Shown here: positions 26,149 to 35,094 of the stretch, in pieces | Layout of the letters: each line of letters starts with the position of its first letter | How positions within the stretch are numbered: position 1 is the stretch's first letter | Source of the DNA: G963665595 sp963665595 | GTDB taxonomy: Bacteria; Actinomycetota; Coriobacteriia; Coriobacteriales; CADBOM01 | Assembly (NCBI GenBank): GCA_963665595.2 | Contig: CAXXJK010000009.1 | Coordinates: forward strand, 351,446 to 415,445 | Direction of reading: 5' to 3' | DNA: 64,000 bases | The notes under the pieces: model-generated | Seen by the model: the letters and a program-made list of their open reading frames with translations, nothing else | The model's database searches: none | What the model was told of the DNA's origin: nothing | Program-made: the position numbers and the translations under genes

Positions 26149-27024
26149 CTATTCGGCATCGCCTAAGACAAAGCGTACGAAAGAAACTACTTCAATAGAT
26201 GATCCCATATTCTTTGAAGCCGCTTCCACATATGATTTTACGGTCTGGTCTGGATCTTTAATAAAAGACTCCTCAAGAAGACAACACTCCTTGAAGTACT
26301 TATCAAGACGCCCAATCGCCATCTTCTCCTGAATTGCCTCAGGTTTGCCAGATTCGGCCGCCTGAGCCTTGTAGATGGATTTCTCGTGCTCTACCACATC
26401 AGTAGGAACTTCTTCACGTCTCACTGCAACCGGATTCATGGCAGCAACCTGCATTGCAACGTCTTTTGCAACAGCGCAGAACGCCTCATTCGAAGCAACC
26501 GCGGGATCTCCCAATTTGAATGCGACAAGCACCCCGAGAGTTCCTCCACCATGGATGTAAGAGATGACTGCACCGTCTGCCGCCGTAAGACGAACAAGAC
26601 GAGCTATCTTGATGTTTTCTCCCAGCGTATGAATTGCTTCAGCAAGTATCGCATCAACGCTCTCGCCTTCAAACGTGGCAGTCTTCAACGACTCGATATC
26701 TGCAGCATCGCTTTCAAGCGCAGCATGAGCGATCTTAGAAGCATATGCTTTGAAGGTTTCGTTTGTTCCCACGAAATCTGTTTCGCAATTGACTTCACAG
26801 AGGATTGCCGTATCCGCCGCTTCGTTGGTAAGTGCGACAATGGTACCTTCGTTGGTAGCGCGACCGGCTTTTTCAGCAGCTTTCGCTAATCCTCGAGTAC
26901 GTAACACGTCGATGGCACCTTCGATATCGCCTTCAACCTGGACAAGAGCTTTTTTACATTCCATCATGCCAGCGCCCGTGATTTCACGTAATTCCTTTAC
27001 GAGCGCAGCAGTAATTTCTGCCAT
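26149..27024 (-). CDS. tsf: elongation factor Ts
   Basis: Nucleotide exchange factor for EF-Tu. The 291 residues open with the conserved LVKELREITGAGMMECKKAL, followed by the core-domain Cys region CEVNCETDFV and HVGGGT-type loop IHGGGTLGVLV. The ATG at 27022-27024 has AGGAGG eight bases upstream; the in-frame start eight codons earlier does not. It pairs with rpsB as in most bacteria. Confidence 0.97.
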   Translation of the reverse strand: MAEITAALVKELREITGAGMMECKKALVQVEGDIEGAIDVLRTRGLAKAAEKAGRATNEGTIVALTNEAADTAILCEVNCETDFVGTNETFKAYASKIAHAALESDAADIESLKTATFEGESVDAILAEAIHTLGENIKIARLVRLTAADGAVISYIHGGGTLGVLVAFKLGDPAVASNEAFCAVAKDVAMQVAAMNPVAVRREEVPTDVVEHEKSIYKAQAAESGKPEAIQEKMAIGRLDKYFKECCLLEESFIKDPDQTVKSYVEAASKNMGSSIEVVSFVRFVLGDAE

Positions 27025-27072
27025 ATCTGATTCCTCCTCAGAGTTCAAAATGTACTGTTCAATTATGCCGGT

Positions 27073-27873
27073 CTACTCTGTTCCAGCAGTTTCCCCCGCT
27101 GCAACGACCTTTGAATCTGAAGACTCAGCGGAAATGCTGGTCTCCGATGTGCTTTTGGAATCTTCAGCAAACTCAGCCTCTGAGATAGTGGCAACGCCTA
27201 TACCCGCAATGACGGCTTCTGCAATAACATTGGTGACAAGCTCAATAGCACGAATTGCGTCATCGTTTGAGGGAATGCCATAATCGACATCATCGGGGTC
27301 AGAATTGGTGTCGATCATTGCGATGACGGGGATGCCCAGACGTTTTGCCTCATTGATCGCTATCAACTCACGATTCGTATCAACAACAAACAAGCACTGA
27401 GGGACACTCTTCAAATTGCGGATACCGTTCAGGTTTGCCTGCAACTTGGCCAATTCCTTATGGCGAAGAATCTGCTCTTTCTTGGGAAGGGTACTCATGC
27501 GGCCATCGGCGTCCATTGCCTCGATCTGTTCCATATGAGCGACACGCTCGCGAATGGTCACAAAGTTTGTGAGCATTCCACCAAGCCAGCGATTATTAAC
27601 ATAGGGCATTCCACAACGCTCTGCTGCGGACTGAATAGTCTCCTGCGCCTGCTTTTTTGTCCCGACAAACAGCACTGCGCCTCCGCGTGCAGCAAGTGAA
27701 GAAACAAACGTGTAGGTCTCATCAAGACTCAGAATGGTTTTCTTTAGGTCAAGAATATAGATTCCGTTACGCTCAGTAAAAATGTAGGGCTTCATCTTCG
27801 GGTTCCACCGACGCGTCTGATGACCAAAGTGAACGCCAGTATCAAGAAGACTTTTGATAGAAATAGGTGCCAT
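27073..27873 (-). CDS. rpsB: 30S ribosomal protein S2
   Basis: Component of the small ribosomal subunit. The 266 residues carry the hallmarks LLDTGVHFGHQTRRWNPKM at the N-terminus, NNRWLGGMLTNF and VVDTNRELIAINEA. A Ser/Ala/Glu-rich C-terminal tail of about 40 residues (TSETSISAESSDS) goes beyond the core, as in some actinobacteria. The ATG has AAAGGAA upstream. A leader of about 250 bases with a stem-loop precedes it. Confidence 0.98.
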   Translation of the reverse strand: MAPISIKSLLDTGVHFGHQTRRWNPKMKPYIFTERNGIYILDLKKTILSLDETYTFVSSLAARGGAVLFVGTKKQAQETIQSAAERCGMPYVNNRWLGGMLTNFVTIRERVAHMEQIEAMDADGRMSTLPKKEQILRHKELAKLQANLNGIRNLKSVPQCLFVVDTNRELIAINEAKRLGIPVIAMIDTNSDPDDVDYGIPSNDDAIRAIELVTNVIAEAVIAGIGVATISEAEFAEDSKSTSETSISAESSDSKVVAAGETAGTE

Positions 27874-27982
27874 GGGTAATTCCTTTCATTTGTTAGGCCT
27901 CTGCTCGACTCAACCCCTCATACCGCAACCTTCTGTAAAGGCCACACGCGGTGAGAGTCCTCGAGCATGCGTAAATAGGAGT

Positions 27983-28002
27983 GCTTATCAATACGGATAA
28001 GC
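27983..28002 (-). promoter_or_regulatory. stem-loop in the rpsB leader
   Basis: Perfect seven-base stem GCTTATC/GATAAGC with a six-base loop, about 110 bases upstream of the rpsB start, with no U-tract. rpsB leaders commonly carry an S2 autoregulatory site; whether this is one is unproven. Confidence 0.4.
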
Positions 28003-28087
28003 CTTCGGATTGTATCAAGAAAGACGCTCGTCTGCCATGAGCCCATGTTATACCATCGATATTGCGCACAGAATGCACAAAACCATG

Positions 28088-28122
28088 CTGCTTGAATCAA
28101 AACGTCTGTTTGGTTTAAGCAG
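28088..28122 (-). terminator. hairpin terminator after xerC
   Basis: Fourteen-base stem (28088-28101 with 28109-28122, two G-T pairs) and a seven-base loop, starting five bases after the xerC stop on the minus strand. It is followed by CATGGTTTTGTG, a delayed U-tract. Confidence 0.6.
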
Positions 28123-28126
28123 TTAA

Positions 28127-29116
28127 CTATCCTCGCGGATGAGCTTGATGATGAATGTCTTTCAGGTGGCTCGCAGATAGATGTGTATATATCTGAGTGG
28201 TAGAAAGACTTGCATGTCCTAACATTTCTTGTACGCTTCTCATATCAGCGCCACCTTCGAGCAAGTCAGTAGCAAACGAATGGCGGAGATCATGAGGAGT
28301 AAAATCAGAATCAAGCCCTACTCTTTTTAGTGCACTTTTAAATACACGTCTCATAGAATCTGCACTCATTGCAATGCCCGTATTAGAGATAAACACTGCC
28401 TGCGAAGCATCACGGTATTCTTTCCTGCATGTATAAGATTTTGTCAGATCAACTCTTTGGTCTGCACGTTCATGATGACGACTTGCCAGTACGGGACGGG
28501 CCTGCGTAAGATATGTCGTAAGCGTTTCGGCTGCAAGATTGTGAAACGGTACAATTCGTTCCTTCGCACCTTTTCCAAACAACGTCGCCTGTCTACGAGA
28601 GAGATCCAGATCATCGAGATTAAGCCCTGCGATTTCAGATATACGAGCACCCGTAGCATAGGCAAATTCAAATATCGCACGGTCACGCAGACCCTCGGGC
28701 TTCGTGGTGTCAAAGGATGCAAGCAGGCTCGCAATCTCTTCGACAGACATTCTGTGAGGAAGACGTCGGGGTATTTTCGGGCCTGAAAGTGCGGCCGCTG
28801 GATTGACTAACATACGGTCAGTCTCTATAAGCCAGCAAAAAAATGACTTGATTGTGGAAAGATGACGGTTGATAGTTTTACGGGTATAGCCCGCCTCATC
28901 AAGACTCTGCAGATACGCTCGAATAGTGCGATGAGTAGCAGAAAGACAATTCCCCTGCTCTCGTTGGATCCAATAGAGAAAGTGTTCTAGATCATTGTTA
29001 TAAGCAGCTATCGTATGAATCGAATAATGACGCGTATACATCAAAAAGTCTGAAAACCCCTCTGAAAAAGCCCGGTGGTCGTCAGAGAGAACGATGACTG
29101 TATCTTCTTTATGCAT
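28127..29116 (-). CDS. xerC: site-specific tyrosine recombinase, XerC-type
   Basis: Resolves chromosome dimers at dif with a partner recombinase. The 329 residues have a SAM-like N-terminal domain (about 18-105) and the catalytic domain with Arg158 (ATGARISEIAGL), Lys near 184 (GKGAKER), His275 and Arg278 (HDLRHSFATDL), His301 (LGHASLST) and nucleophile Tyr310. The catalytic domain contains about 25 extra residues (near 215-240, RHHERADQRVDLTK) relative to a typical 300-residue XerC. The ATG at 29114-29116 has GGGAGAAA upstream and overlaps trmFO by eight bases. Location beside trmFO and dprA marks it as a housekeeping XerC, not a phage integrase. Confidence 0.92.
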   Translation of the reverse strand: MHKEDTVIVLSDDHRAFSEGFSDFLMYTRHYSIHTIAAYNNDLEHFLYWIQREQGNCLSATHRTIRAYLQSLDEAGYTRKTINRHLSTIKSFFCWLIETDRMLVNPAAALSGPKIPRRLPHRMSVEEIASLLASFDTTKPEGLRDRAIFEFAYATGARISEIAGLNLDDLDLSRRQATLFGKGAKERIVPFHNLAAETLTTYLTQARPVLASRHHERADQRVDLTKSYTCRKEYRDASQAVFISNTGIAMSADSMRRVFKSALKRVGLDSDFTPHDLRHSFATDLLEGGADMRSVQEMLGHASLSTTQIYTHLSASHLKDIHHQAHPRG

Positions 29117-30476
29117 CGCTTTCTCCCACAAAACGAGAAAGAACGGAACCCTGTTCAATGTTGAGATCAGGACGCGAACTCACAAAATCATGTATAGCCT
29201 GATTTGAACGCTTGGCATAAAACGCATAGCGGTCACGTTTATTTTTGATGGGGGGAAGAGCAGGCGGAAGGATGCCATAATTTACGTGCATAGGTTGATA
29301 GTCTTTAGTATTGGGATCAGTTGCGTAATCGAAAAGGGCCCCTAATACATTTTCGCGTGGCAATTGAGGCAGTAGCAACCCTTTGATATGAGCGTAGGTA
29401 GAAAGCGCTGCAAACAGACCCGAAGCGACTGCCTCGAGATAGCCCTCGGTACCGGTAATTTGACCCGCAAAACGAACGCGAGGCATATCAGGCAATGCAA
29501 AATTGCGATCGAGCGCGTGAGGACTATCGAGAAATGTATTTCGATGCATGACCCCAAAACGAGAAAACTCTGCGGACTCAAGCCCAGGAATCAGACGAAA
29601 AACTCGCTCCTGTTCAGAAAACTTCAAATTTGTTTGAAATCCTACTAAGTTATATGCAGTTTTATCAGCATTTTCTGCCCGGAGTTGAACCGCAGCCCAA
29701 GGACGGCGATCAGTTGCTGGGTCATAAAGTCCCACCGGCTTAAGCGCCCCGAATCGCATTGCGTCGTGACCACTACGAGCAATCTGTTCGATTGGTTGAC
29801 AAGCATTGAAGAGTTCGCTTTGTTCAAACTCGCGCATAATTACGCGTTCAGCAGAAACAAGCTCTTCATAAAACATATCATACGCCGACCGATCCATAAA
29901 CGCGTTGAGATAATCAGCACCTCCCTTGTCGTAACGAGATTGCGCGGTAAGTCGACTAAAATCGAGCGACTCAGCCTCGACAATAGGAGCGGCAGCATCA
30001 TAAAACGCAAGCGAAGGGCCGCGCGTTATCGCCTCAAGAGAGCAAACGAAACGTTCTGAAGTAAGGGGGCCCGTTGCCACAATAACTTCCCCCTCGGGTA
30101 TCTCGAGCACTTCCTCACGTACCAGATCAATATTTGGATGTGAAGAAATGTAATGAGTAACCTCAGATGAAAACAGAGCACGATCAACTGCTAGAGCTGA
30201 GCCAGCGGCAACCTGACATTTTCCGGCAATTTCAAAAAGGAGAGACTGCATACTGGCGAGAGTCGATTTCAAGGAGCCAGCTGCGGTGTCAGGGTCGAGA
30301 CTTTTGAATGAATTTGAGCAGACAAGTTCAGCGAGATCATCGGTTTTATGAATAAGTGTCTTCTGAAGAGGGCGCATCTCATACAGTCTAACTTTGAGGC
30401 CTCGTTGCGCTAATTGCCACGCGGCTTCACACCCTGAAAGGCCGGCGCCCACTATGGTTACATCGTGTGTGCTCAT
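29109..30476 (-). CDS. trmFO: methylenetetrahydrofolate--tRNA-(uracil-5)-methyltransferase TrmFO
   Basis: Flavoenzyme that makes m5U54 in tRNA using methylene-THF as carbon donor. The 455 residues start with the FAD-binding motif GAGLSGCEAAWQLA. Family motifs include CSNSFKSLDPDTAAGSLK, FAGQITGTEGYLEAVASG and the C-terminal PMHVNYGILPPLP-like segment. The ATG has AAAGGG upstream. It lies between dprA and xerC, the order known from Gram-positives (gid/trmFO-xerC). Confidence 0.96.
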   Translation of the reverse strand: MSTHDVTIVGAGLSGCEAAWQLAQRGLKVRLYEMRPLQKTLIHKTDDLAELVCSNSFKSLDPDTAAGSLKSTLASMQSLLFEIAGKCQVAAGSALAVDRALFSSEVTHYISSHPNIDLVREEVLEIPEGEVIVATGPLTSERFVCSLEAITRGPSLAFYDAAAPIVEAESLDFSRLTAQSRYDKGGADYLNAFMDRSAYDMFYEELVSAERVIMREFEQSELFNACQPIEQIARSGHDAMRFGALKPVGLYDPATDRRPWAAVQLRAENADKTAYNLVGFQTNLKFSEQERVFRLIPGLESAEFSRFGVMHRNTFLDSPHALDRNFALPDMPRVRFAGQITGTEGYLEAVASGLFAALSTYAHIKGLLLPQLPRENVLGALFDYATDPNTKDYQPMHVNYGILPPALPPIKNKRDRYAFYAKRSNQAIHDFVSSRPDLNIEQGSVLSRFVGESDA

Positions 30477-30501
30477 GACACCCTTTCATCGACAACATCA
30501 T

Positions 30502-31437
30502 TCAAAGAAACAGTTTAGCGTATTGGCTACTAATACCCACACGCCCATCACGATATCTCACGAGAATGCCGAGACTTTCAGCTTTTACCAAACGTTGCGC
30601 AACGATTGCCGGAGACAGACCAGTGCGAAGACTTAGTTTATCTAATCCGACGGCATCAGCGCGCAGCTCTCTCAAGATTGCATTTCCCAACAAATCTTCG
30701 CACCAACGTATCTGTTCTGCATACTGTTCGTTGCCTATTTCAGAAGTTCTCTCTTCGTTTCCGGGCGTGGTCATTTGCAAAGAACAGAGGGCCATGAGAT
30801 ACGATTCGTCATCAATAACCGGTGTCGCCCCCTGATACATAAGACGATTCGAGCCGCGAGATTCCGGCGAAAGAATTGAACCGGGGACAACAAATACGTC
30901 CTTTCCCTGTTCTAGCGCGTCATCTGCAGTACCAAAAGTTCCGCTCGGAACGGCTGCTTCTGTGACAAGCAGCATCAAACCCAATCCCGCAATAATACGG
31001 TTACGTTTGCGAAATGCCCAGGGCATCGGCTGTGTGCCCCAAGGCAATTCAGAAACAAGCGCGCCCCCCTCATCAAGTATGCGTTCAAATAATCGATAGG
31101 CGCGCTTCGGATAGACAACGTCTGCGCCACATCCCAACACGACAACCGTTTGACCCCCTGCATCCAATGCACCCTGATGAGCAGCTTGGTCGCATCCAAT
31201 AGCACCCCCTGAAATAACACAAAGACCATGAGAGGCCGTAAGAGACGCGAAATGTTGTGCGCAGAACAGACCATATGATGTAGCTTTTCGCGAACCGATA
31301 ATGCTTACCGCAGGGCACGAGAGAATTGACAGATCTCCTTTAACATAAAGAACCGGAGGAGGCTGGGGAATATTGTACAGAGTTTTCGGATATGCCACGT
31401 CTTCCTTGGTGAGCTCTATTTGTTGGGCTTCTGTCAT
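30502..31437 (-). CDS. dprA: DNA processing protein DprA/Smf
   Basis: Binds incoming single-stranded DNA and loads RecA during natural transformation. The 311 residues have the Rossmann-like core with SIIGSRKATSYG, VISGGAIGCDQAAHQGAL and VLGCGADVVYPKRAYRLF, and a C-terminal winged-helix region (about 250-311). The ATG lies three bases after the comM stop. Together with comM it suggests a DNA-uptake capability, but no com pilus genes are in the window. Confidence 0.95.
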   Translation of the reverse strand: MTEAQQIELTKEDVAYPKTLYNIPQPPPVLYVKGDLSILSCPAVSIIGSRKATSYGLFCAQHFASLTASHGLCVISGGAIGCDQAAHQGALDAGGQTVVVLGCGADVVYPKRAYRLFERILDEGGALVSELPWGTQPMPWAFRKRNRIIAGLGLMLLVTEAAVPSGTFGTADDALEQGKDVFVVPGSILSPESRGSNRLMYQGATPVIDDESYLMALCSLQMTTPGNEERTSEIGNEQYAEQIRWCEDLLGNAILRELRADAVGLDKLSLRTGLSPAIVAQRLVKAESLGILVRYRDGRVGISSQYAKLFL

Positions 31438-31440
31438 GAT

Positions 31441-32946
31441 CTATCGTCCCGCATCTTGGGTTCGATAAGCAAACGCCTCAAGTAGATCGTTTTCCTCGAC
31501 ACAGTCAGATTCTCTCATATCGGCTATAGTGCGTGCCACACCAAGGGTTTTCATGATGCCGCGCCCACTGAGAAGAAAGGTGCGTGCAAGCTGCTCAAAG
31601 TCATGACGCGTCTTTAAGGACATGCTGGTCTGTTTCATGAGACGTTCTTCTTTGTTTGCACATTCTCCCTCATATTCACGTATCCGCCAGGTGCGAAAGT
31701 CTATGGCCGCCCGTACTTCTTCGGCTAGTTTTGCCGAAGAAGTACCGCCTCCTGAATCCATGACTTCTTTCGGGTCACTTCGCGTGACGGATACAGCAAG
31801 ATCAAACCGATCCATCAAGGGACCTCCTATTCGATTGCGATACCGCTCAATCTGCGTATCTGAGCAACTGCAGGATCGTTCAGGGTCGCCCAGATATCCG
31901 CAGGGGCAGGGATTAGCGGCTGCTAATAGCAGAAACCGTGCAGGTAATCGATAGTTTCCGCCAGCCCTTGCGAGAATGATATTGCCCTCCTCCATTGGCT
32001 GTCTGAGCTGCTGCAGAACCATCGGCGAGAACTCGGGCATCTCATCGAGAAAAAGCACCCCATGATGAGCAAGAGAAACCTCTCCCGGCTTTACCGGTTG
32101 CCCTCCCCCTAACAGCCCCACTGCAGACGATGCGTGGTGCGGAGCCCGAAACGGACGCTTGAGTAAAAGAATGTCGTGATAATCTATTCCTCTAATCGAA
32201 TAGACAAGCGCCGTTTCGAGCGCTTCGGATTCAGACAATGGGGGCATGATAGTAACCAGACGATGAGCCAACATTGACTTTCCCGCACCAGGAGGGCCCG
32301 TCATAATAAGATTATGCTGCCCCGCTGCTGATATCTGCAAAACACGCTTTATATTCTCTGCCCCTGATATGTCTGCAAAATCAACAGCGTAGTCACTTTG
32401 TACAAAACTCCTTGGAATATCAGGTGAACGAAGTATACCTGTATGTAGATTTGCAAGATGCGGCAGTATGCGATGCCCATTTGGTAGAGCCACAGAAAGA
32501 TCCTCCGATGTATTGCCAGTTATCAGTTCGCACGCATTCAGATCGGCAAGGCTTGCGTATGCGAGCAGCCCCGCTATGCCCTTTACTGATCCATCGAGAG
32601 ATACTTCTCCTGCAAATATGCGATTTTCCAAAAATGCTGCTGAAACTTGACCGGTACAAGCCAAAATACCCAAAGCAATAGCAAGATCGAATCCCGTACC
32701 ACTTTTTCTAAGCGCTGAGGGCGAGAGATTCACCACAACCTGTGCGGTAGGCAGGATAAAGCCTGAAGCTCGTAGCGCCAATCTAACACGATAGCGTGCT
32801 TCAGATACGGCAGAGTCCGCCAACCCTATGATATTGATGCCGGGTAAACCGGCGCCCACGCTCACCTCAACGTCGACCGGCAGCGCAGACACTCCCTTGA
32901 CCACAGCTGATCGTACCATGCATTGTCGATTTGCAAATGTTGACAC
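31441..32946 (-). CDS. comM: ComM/YifB family Mg-chelatase-like AAA+ ATPase
   Basis: Helicase-like ATPase; in Vibrio ComM drives branch migration during transformation. The 501 residues have the N-terminal ChlI-like domain (VSVGAGLPGINIIGLAD; NLSPSALRKSGTGFDLAIAL), Walker A GPPGAGKS near residue 215, Walker B LFLDEMPEF, and a zinc-knuckle-like ANPCPCGYLGDPERSCSC. The start is uncertain: GTG at 32944-32946 with GGAGA eleven bases upstream gives the usual N-terminus; ATG nine codons later is an alternative. It overlaps or abuts yraN. Confidence 0.93.
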   Translation of the reverse strand: MSTFANRQCMVRSAVVKGVSALPVDVEVSVGAGLPGINIIGLADSAVSEARYRVRLALRASGFILPTAQVVVNLSPSALRKSGTGFDLAIALGILACTGQVSAAFLENRIFAGEVSLDGSVKGIAGLLAYASLADLNACELITGNTSEDLSVALPNGHRILPHLANLHTGILRSPDIPRSFVQSDYAVDFADISGAENIKRVLQISAAGQHNLIMTGPPGAGKSMLAHRLVTIMPPLSESEALETALVYSIRGIDYHDILLLKRPFRAPHHASSAVGLLGGGQPVKPGEVSLAHHGVLFLDEMPEFSPMVLQQLRQPMEEGNIILARAGGNYRLPARFLLLAAANPCPCGYLGDPERSCSCSDTQIERYRNRIGGPLMDRFDLAVSVTRSDPKEVMDSGGGTSSAKLAEEVRAAIDFRTWRIREYEGECANKEERLMKQTSMSLKTRHDFEQLARTFLLSGRGIMKTLGVARTIADMRESDCVEENDLLEAFAYRTQDAGR

Positions 32947-32953
32947 TATCGCA

Positions 32954-33334
32954 TCATTCTCCACTTGCAAATGCGTCACGATGATGGCGCAGTGCAGCGT
33001 GTCCCTCGTCAACTACCACTAACGCAATAACATCGAAGCGAATCCGTCCTGAAGATAGATTATGTGTCGAAAGATAGGTCAGAGCGATATTTTCATAACG
33101 CCTGCGTTTTGCTCTTCCCACACTGTCTTCAGGGAATCCCGCTACAAGGTTCATACGGGTCTTTACCTCTATGAACACCAGTTCGTCGTCTTCGTAGGCG
33201 ATGATATCTGCTTCACCTGCAGAACAATGCCAGTTAGTTTCAAGGATCTGATATCCACGACCTTCAAGATAAGTACGAACAGCGCGCTCGCCTCTGCGAC
33301 CAAATTCAATCGTATTTTCACTGTTTTCGTCCAC
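32954..33334 (-). CDS. yraN: YraN (UPF0102) family endonuclease-like protein
   Basis: Small nuclease-fold protein of unknown cellular role, almost always beside rnhB, comM and dprA. The 126 residues have the PD-(D/E)xK pattern Glu-Asp-Glu-x-Lys in AGEADIIAYEDDELVFIEVKTR split around the beta-hairpin. The start is placed at GTG 33332-33334, which has AGAGGTG six bases upstream; a TTG seven codons earlier has no ribosome site. Confidence 0.9.
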   Translation of the reverse strand: MDENSENTIEFGRRGERAVRTYLEGRGYQILETNWHCSAGEADIIAYEDDELVFIEVKTRMNLVAGFPEDSVGRAKRRRYENIALTYLSTHNLSSGRIRFDVIALVVVDEGHAALRHHRDAFASGE

Positions 33335-33521
33335 TGGAATCACCTCTTTCGTCAAAATCTTATGCTGCGATAATGACAGAGGTGGTCTACGGAATCACTC
33401 TATTTTGAGTAACAGAACTAGGAGAGAAGAAAGAATTATTGTTTACAGGAGCAGTCATCTGTTCGAACAAAAACTCAACAATTCTCGCGGCAGTGAAGGA
33501 TGATATCTATCGAGGCACTAG

Positions 33522-34301
33522 TTAGAAAAGTGTTTCTTGAAAAAATCCCGTACAAAAACTTGCACGGTGAAACTCAGTCAAGCCTCGTTGCTTAATCGCC
33601 TCGATATGATCCGCTGAACCATATCCCTTTGATTGGGCAAACCCATAACCCGGATAATGAGCATCTGCATTGACCATGATACGATCACGCGTAGTCTTTG
33701 CAATGATTGAAGCCGCAGCGATACAGGCAACCTTTCCGTCCCCCTTCACGATGCAACGCTCTCTCTCATGAATATGGACAGGGTTACCATCGATAAGCAC
33801 CAGATCGGGGGTAAGGTTAGTGTTTTCGAGCGCCTGCCTCATGGCTGCATGAAGACACGCGCTCATGCCGCATCTGTCTATCTCATCAGGTCTCACATGA
33901 GCAATACCTATCGCGAGAGCATGAGTGCGAATGTCGATCGATAGTTCTTCACGACGAGCAGGAGACAATTTCTTTGAATCATCAAGCCCAAAGATCAAGG
34001 GCTCTCCGGGAAGCACTACTGCCGCAACGGTAAGGGGACCGGCTATCGCCCCTCGCCCCACCTCATCAATGCCAACAACGATCGCATCGCTCCCTGCAGC
34101 ATAAATTTCATGGTACAAGGCTTCCGTGCGAGCATGTTCCGCAGATATTGACTCAAGATGTCTCCACATACGCACAAGAGAATCCTGAACTCCTTTGCGA
34201 GGATCACTGCCAAAGCGCTCCTGCATCAGCAGCGCAGACTCCTTATCCGTTACTTGTTTGATTTCTGCAAGTATTTCACGGACGTTGACCGTATTTCCCA
34301 T
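33522..34301 (-). CDS. rnhB: ribonuclease HII
   Basis: Cuts RNA in RNA-DNA hybrids, including single ribonucleotides in DNA. The catalytic core begins with GIDEVGRGAIAGPL (Asp79, Glu80) and continues with LDDSKKLS, VLIDG and IIAKTTRDRIM. It has about 70 extra N-terminal residues, predicted helical, as in some Gram-positive RNase HII. The ATG at 34301 has GGAGAAA upstream. It follows menG by 28 bases. The 187 bases between its stop and yraN hold no clear terminator. Confidence 0.96.
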   Translation of the reverse strand: MGNTVNVREILAEIKQVTDKESALLMQERFGSDPRKGVQDSLVRMWRHLESISAEHARTEALYHEIYAAGSDAIVVGIDEVGRGAIAGPLTVAAVVLPGEPLIFGLDDSKKLSPARREELSIDIRTHALAIGIAHVRPDEIDRCGMSACLHAAMRQALENTNLTPDLVLIDGNPVHIHERERCIVKGDGKVACIAAASIIAKTTRDRIMVNADAHYPGYGFAQSKGYGSADHIEAIKQRGLTEFHRASFCTGFFQETLF

Positions 34302-34329
34302 GAGTTTCTCCGGTCTCTTCTCTTTTCAA

Positions 34330-35082
34330 TCAGTTGTCAGTAGGCACGACACCTTGATGTACGGCGGAAGCCCCCCACATAAACGAATGATAAGACACAT
34401 CGACAAAGCCACAGATGCGAAAAAGATCTGCCAACTCTGATTTTGTAAGAAATAACTCAGTGGAACGATTAAGCCATGCGTACTCATCATGACTTTTTGC
34501 CACCACTCGGCCAATAAATGGCATAACATGCGCAAAATAAAGCGAGTAGAAAAACCGGACAAATTTATTTTCCGGCTGAAAGGAGTCGATACAATACACT
34601 GACCCACCCGACTTGACTACTCGACGCATCTCAGAGACAACGCGTGCATAGTCGCCTACGTTTCTGAGCCCAAAGGAAATCAACGCAACATCGAAAGAAC
34701 CATTAGAAAATGGTAGATTCATAGCATCGCCTTCAATAAACAAAACGTTTTCCACTCCCGCTTTCGCGCGCCGACTCTCTGCCACAGAAAGCATGTTTGC
34801 AGAAAAATCAACGCCCGTAATATGCGCAGAAGGGTCAAGCTCGGCATAGCGCAACGACATATCTCCCGTGCCACAGCATAAATCAAGCACCCGTGAAGGG
34901 TTATCGCGATGCACTTGTTTCAGCAGATATTCTTTCCACCTATGATGGTGGCCCAGCGAAATGATATTGTTCATCTTGTCATAGTCATGAGAGATATTCT
35001 CAAAAACCTGATGAACTTTCTCGCTTTTTGCCTGGGCATCGATGCCTGGTACCTCGGACTCTATAGACTTATGTTCAAGCAT
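34330..35082 (-). CDS. menG: demethylmenaquinone methyltransferase
   Basis: SAM-dependent methyltransferase for the last step of menaquinone synthesis. The 250 residues contain the family start HQVFENISHDYDKMNNIISLG, SAM motif I VLDLCCGTGDMS (near 66), and FGLRNVGDYARVVSEMRRVV. Because the neighbour is a MenA-type prenyltransferase, menaquinone and not ubiquinone is the likely product. The ATG has GAGG upstream and lies 12 bases after menA. The C-terminal GASAVHQGVVPT is slightly longer than usual. Confidence 0.94.
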   Translation of the reverse strand: MLEHKSIESEVPGIDAQAKSEKVHQVFENISHDYDKMNNIISLGHHHRWKEYLLKQVHRDNPSRVLDLCCGTGDMSLRYAELDPSAHITGVDFSANMLSVAESRRAKAGVENVLFIEGDAMNLPFSNGSFDVALISFGLRNVGDYARVVSEMRRVVKSGGSVYCIDSFQPENKFVRFFYSLYFAHVMPFIGRVVAKSHDEYAWLNRSTELFLTKSELADLFRICGFVDVSYHSFMWGASAVHQGVVPTDN

Positions 35083-35094
35083 GAAACCTCAATT

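Noticed and set aside
28127..29116. xerC as a phage or island integrase
   Set aside because: It sits between trmFO and rpsB in a housekeeping cluster, with no att-like repeats or mobile genes; the nearby tRNA is 26 kb away.
33461..33468. GTTCGAAC as an SOS (LexA) box before yraN
   Set aside because: Actinobacterial LexA boxes have four bases between the half sites; here there are none.
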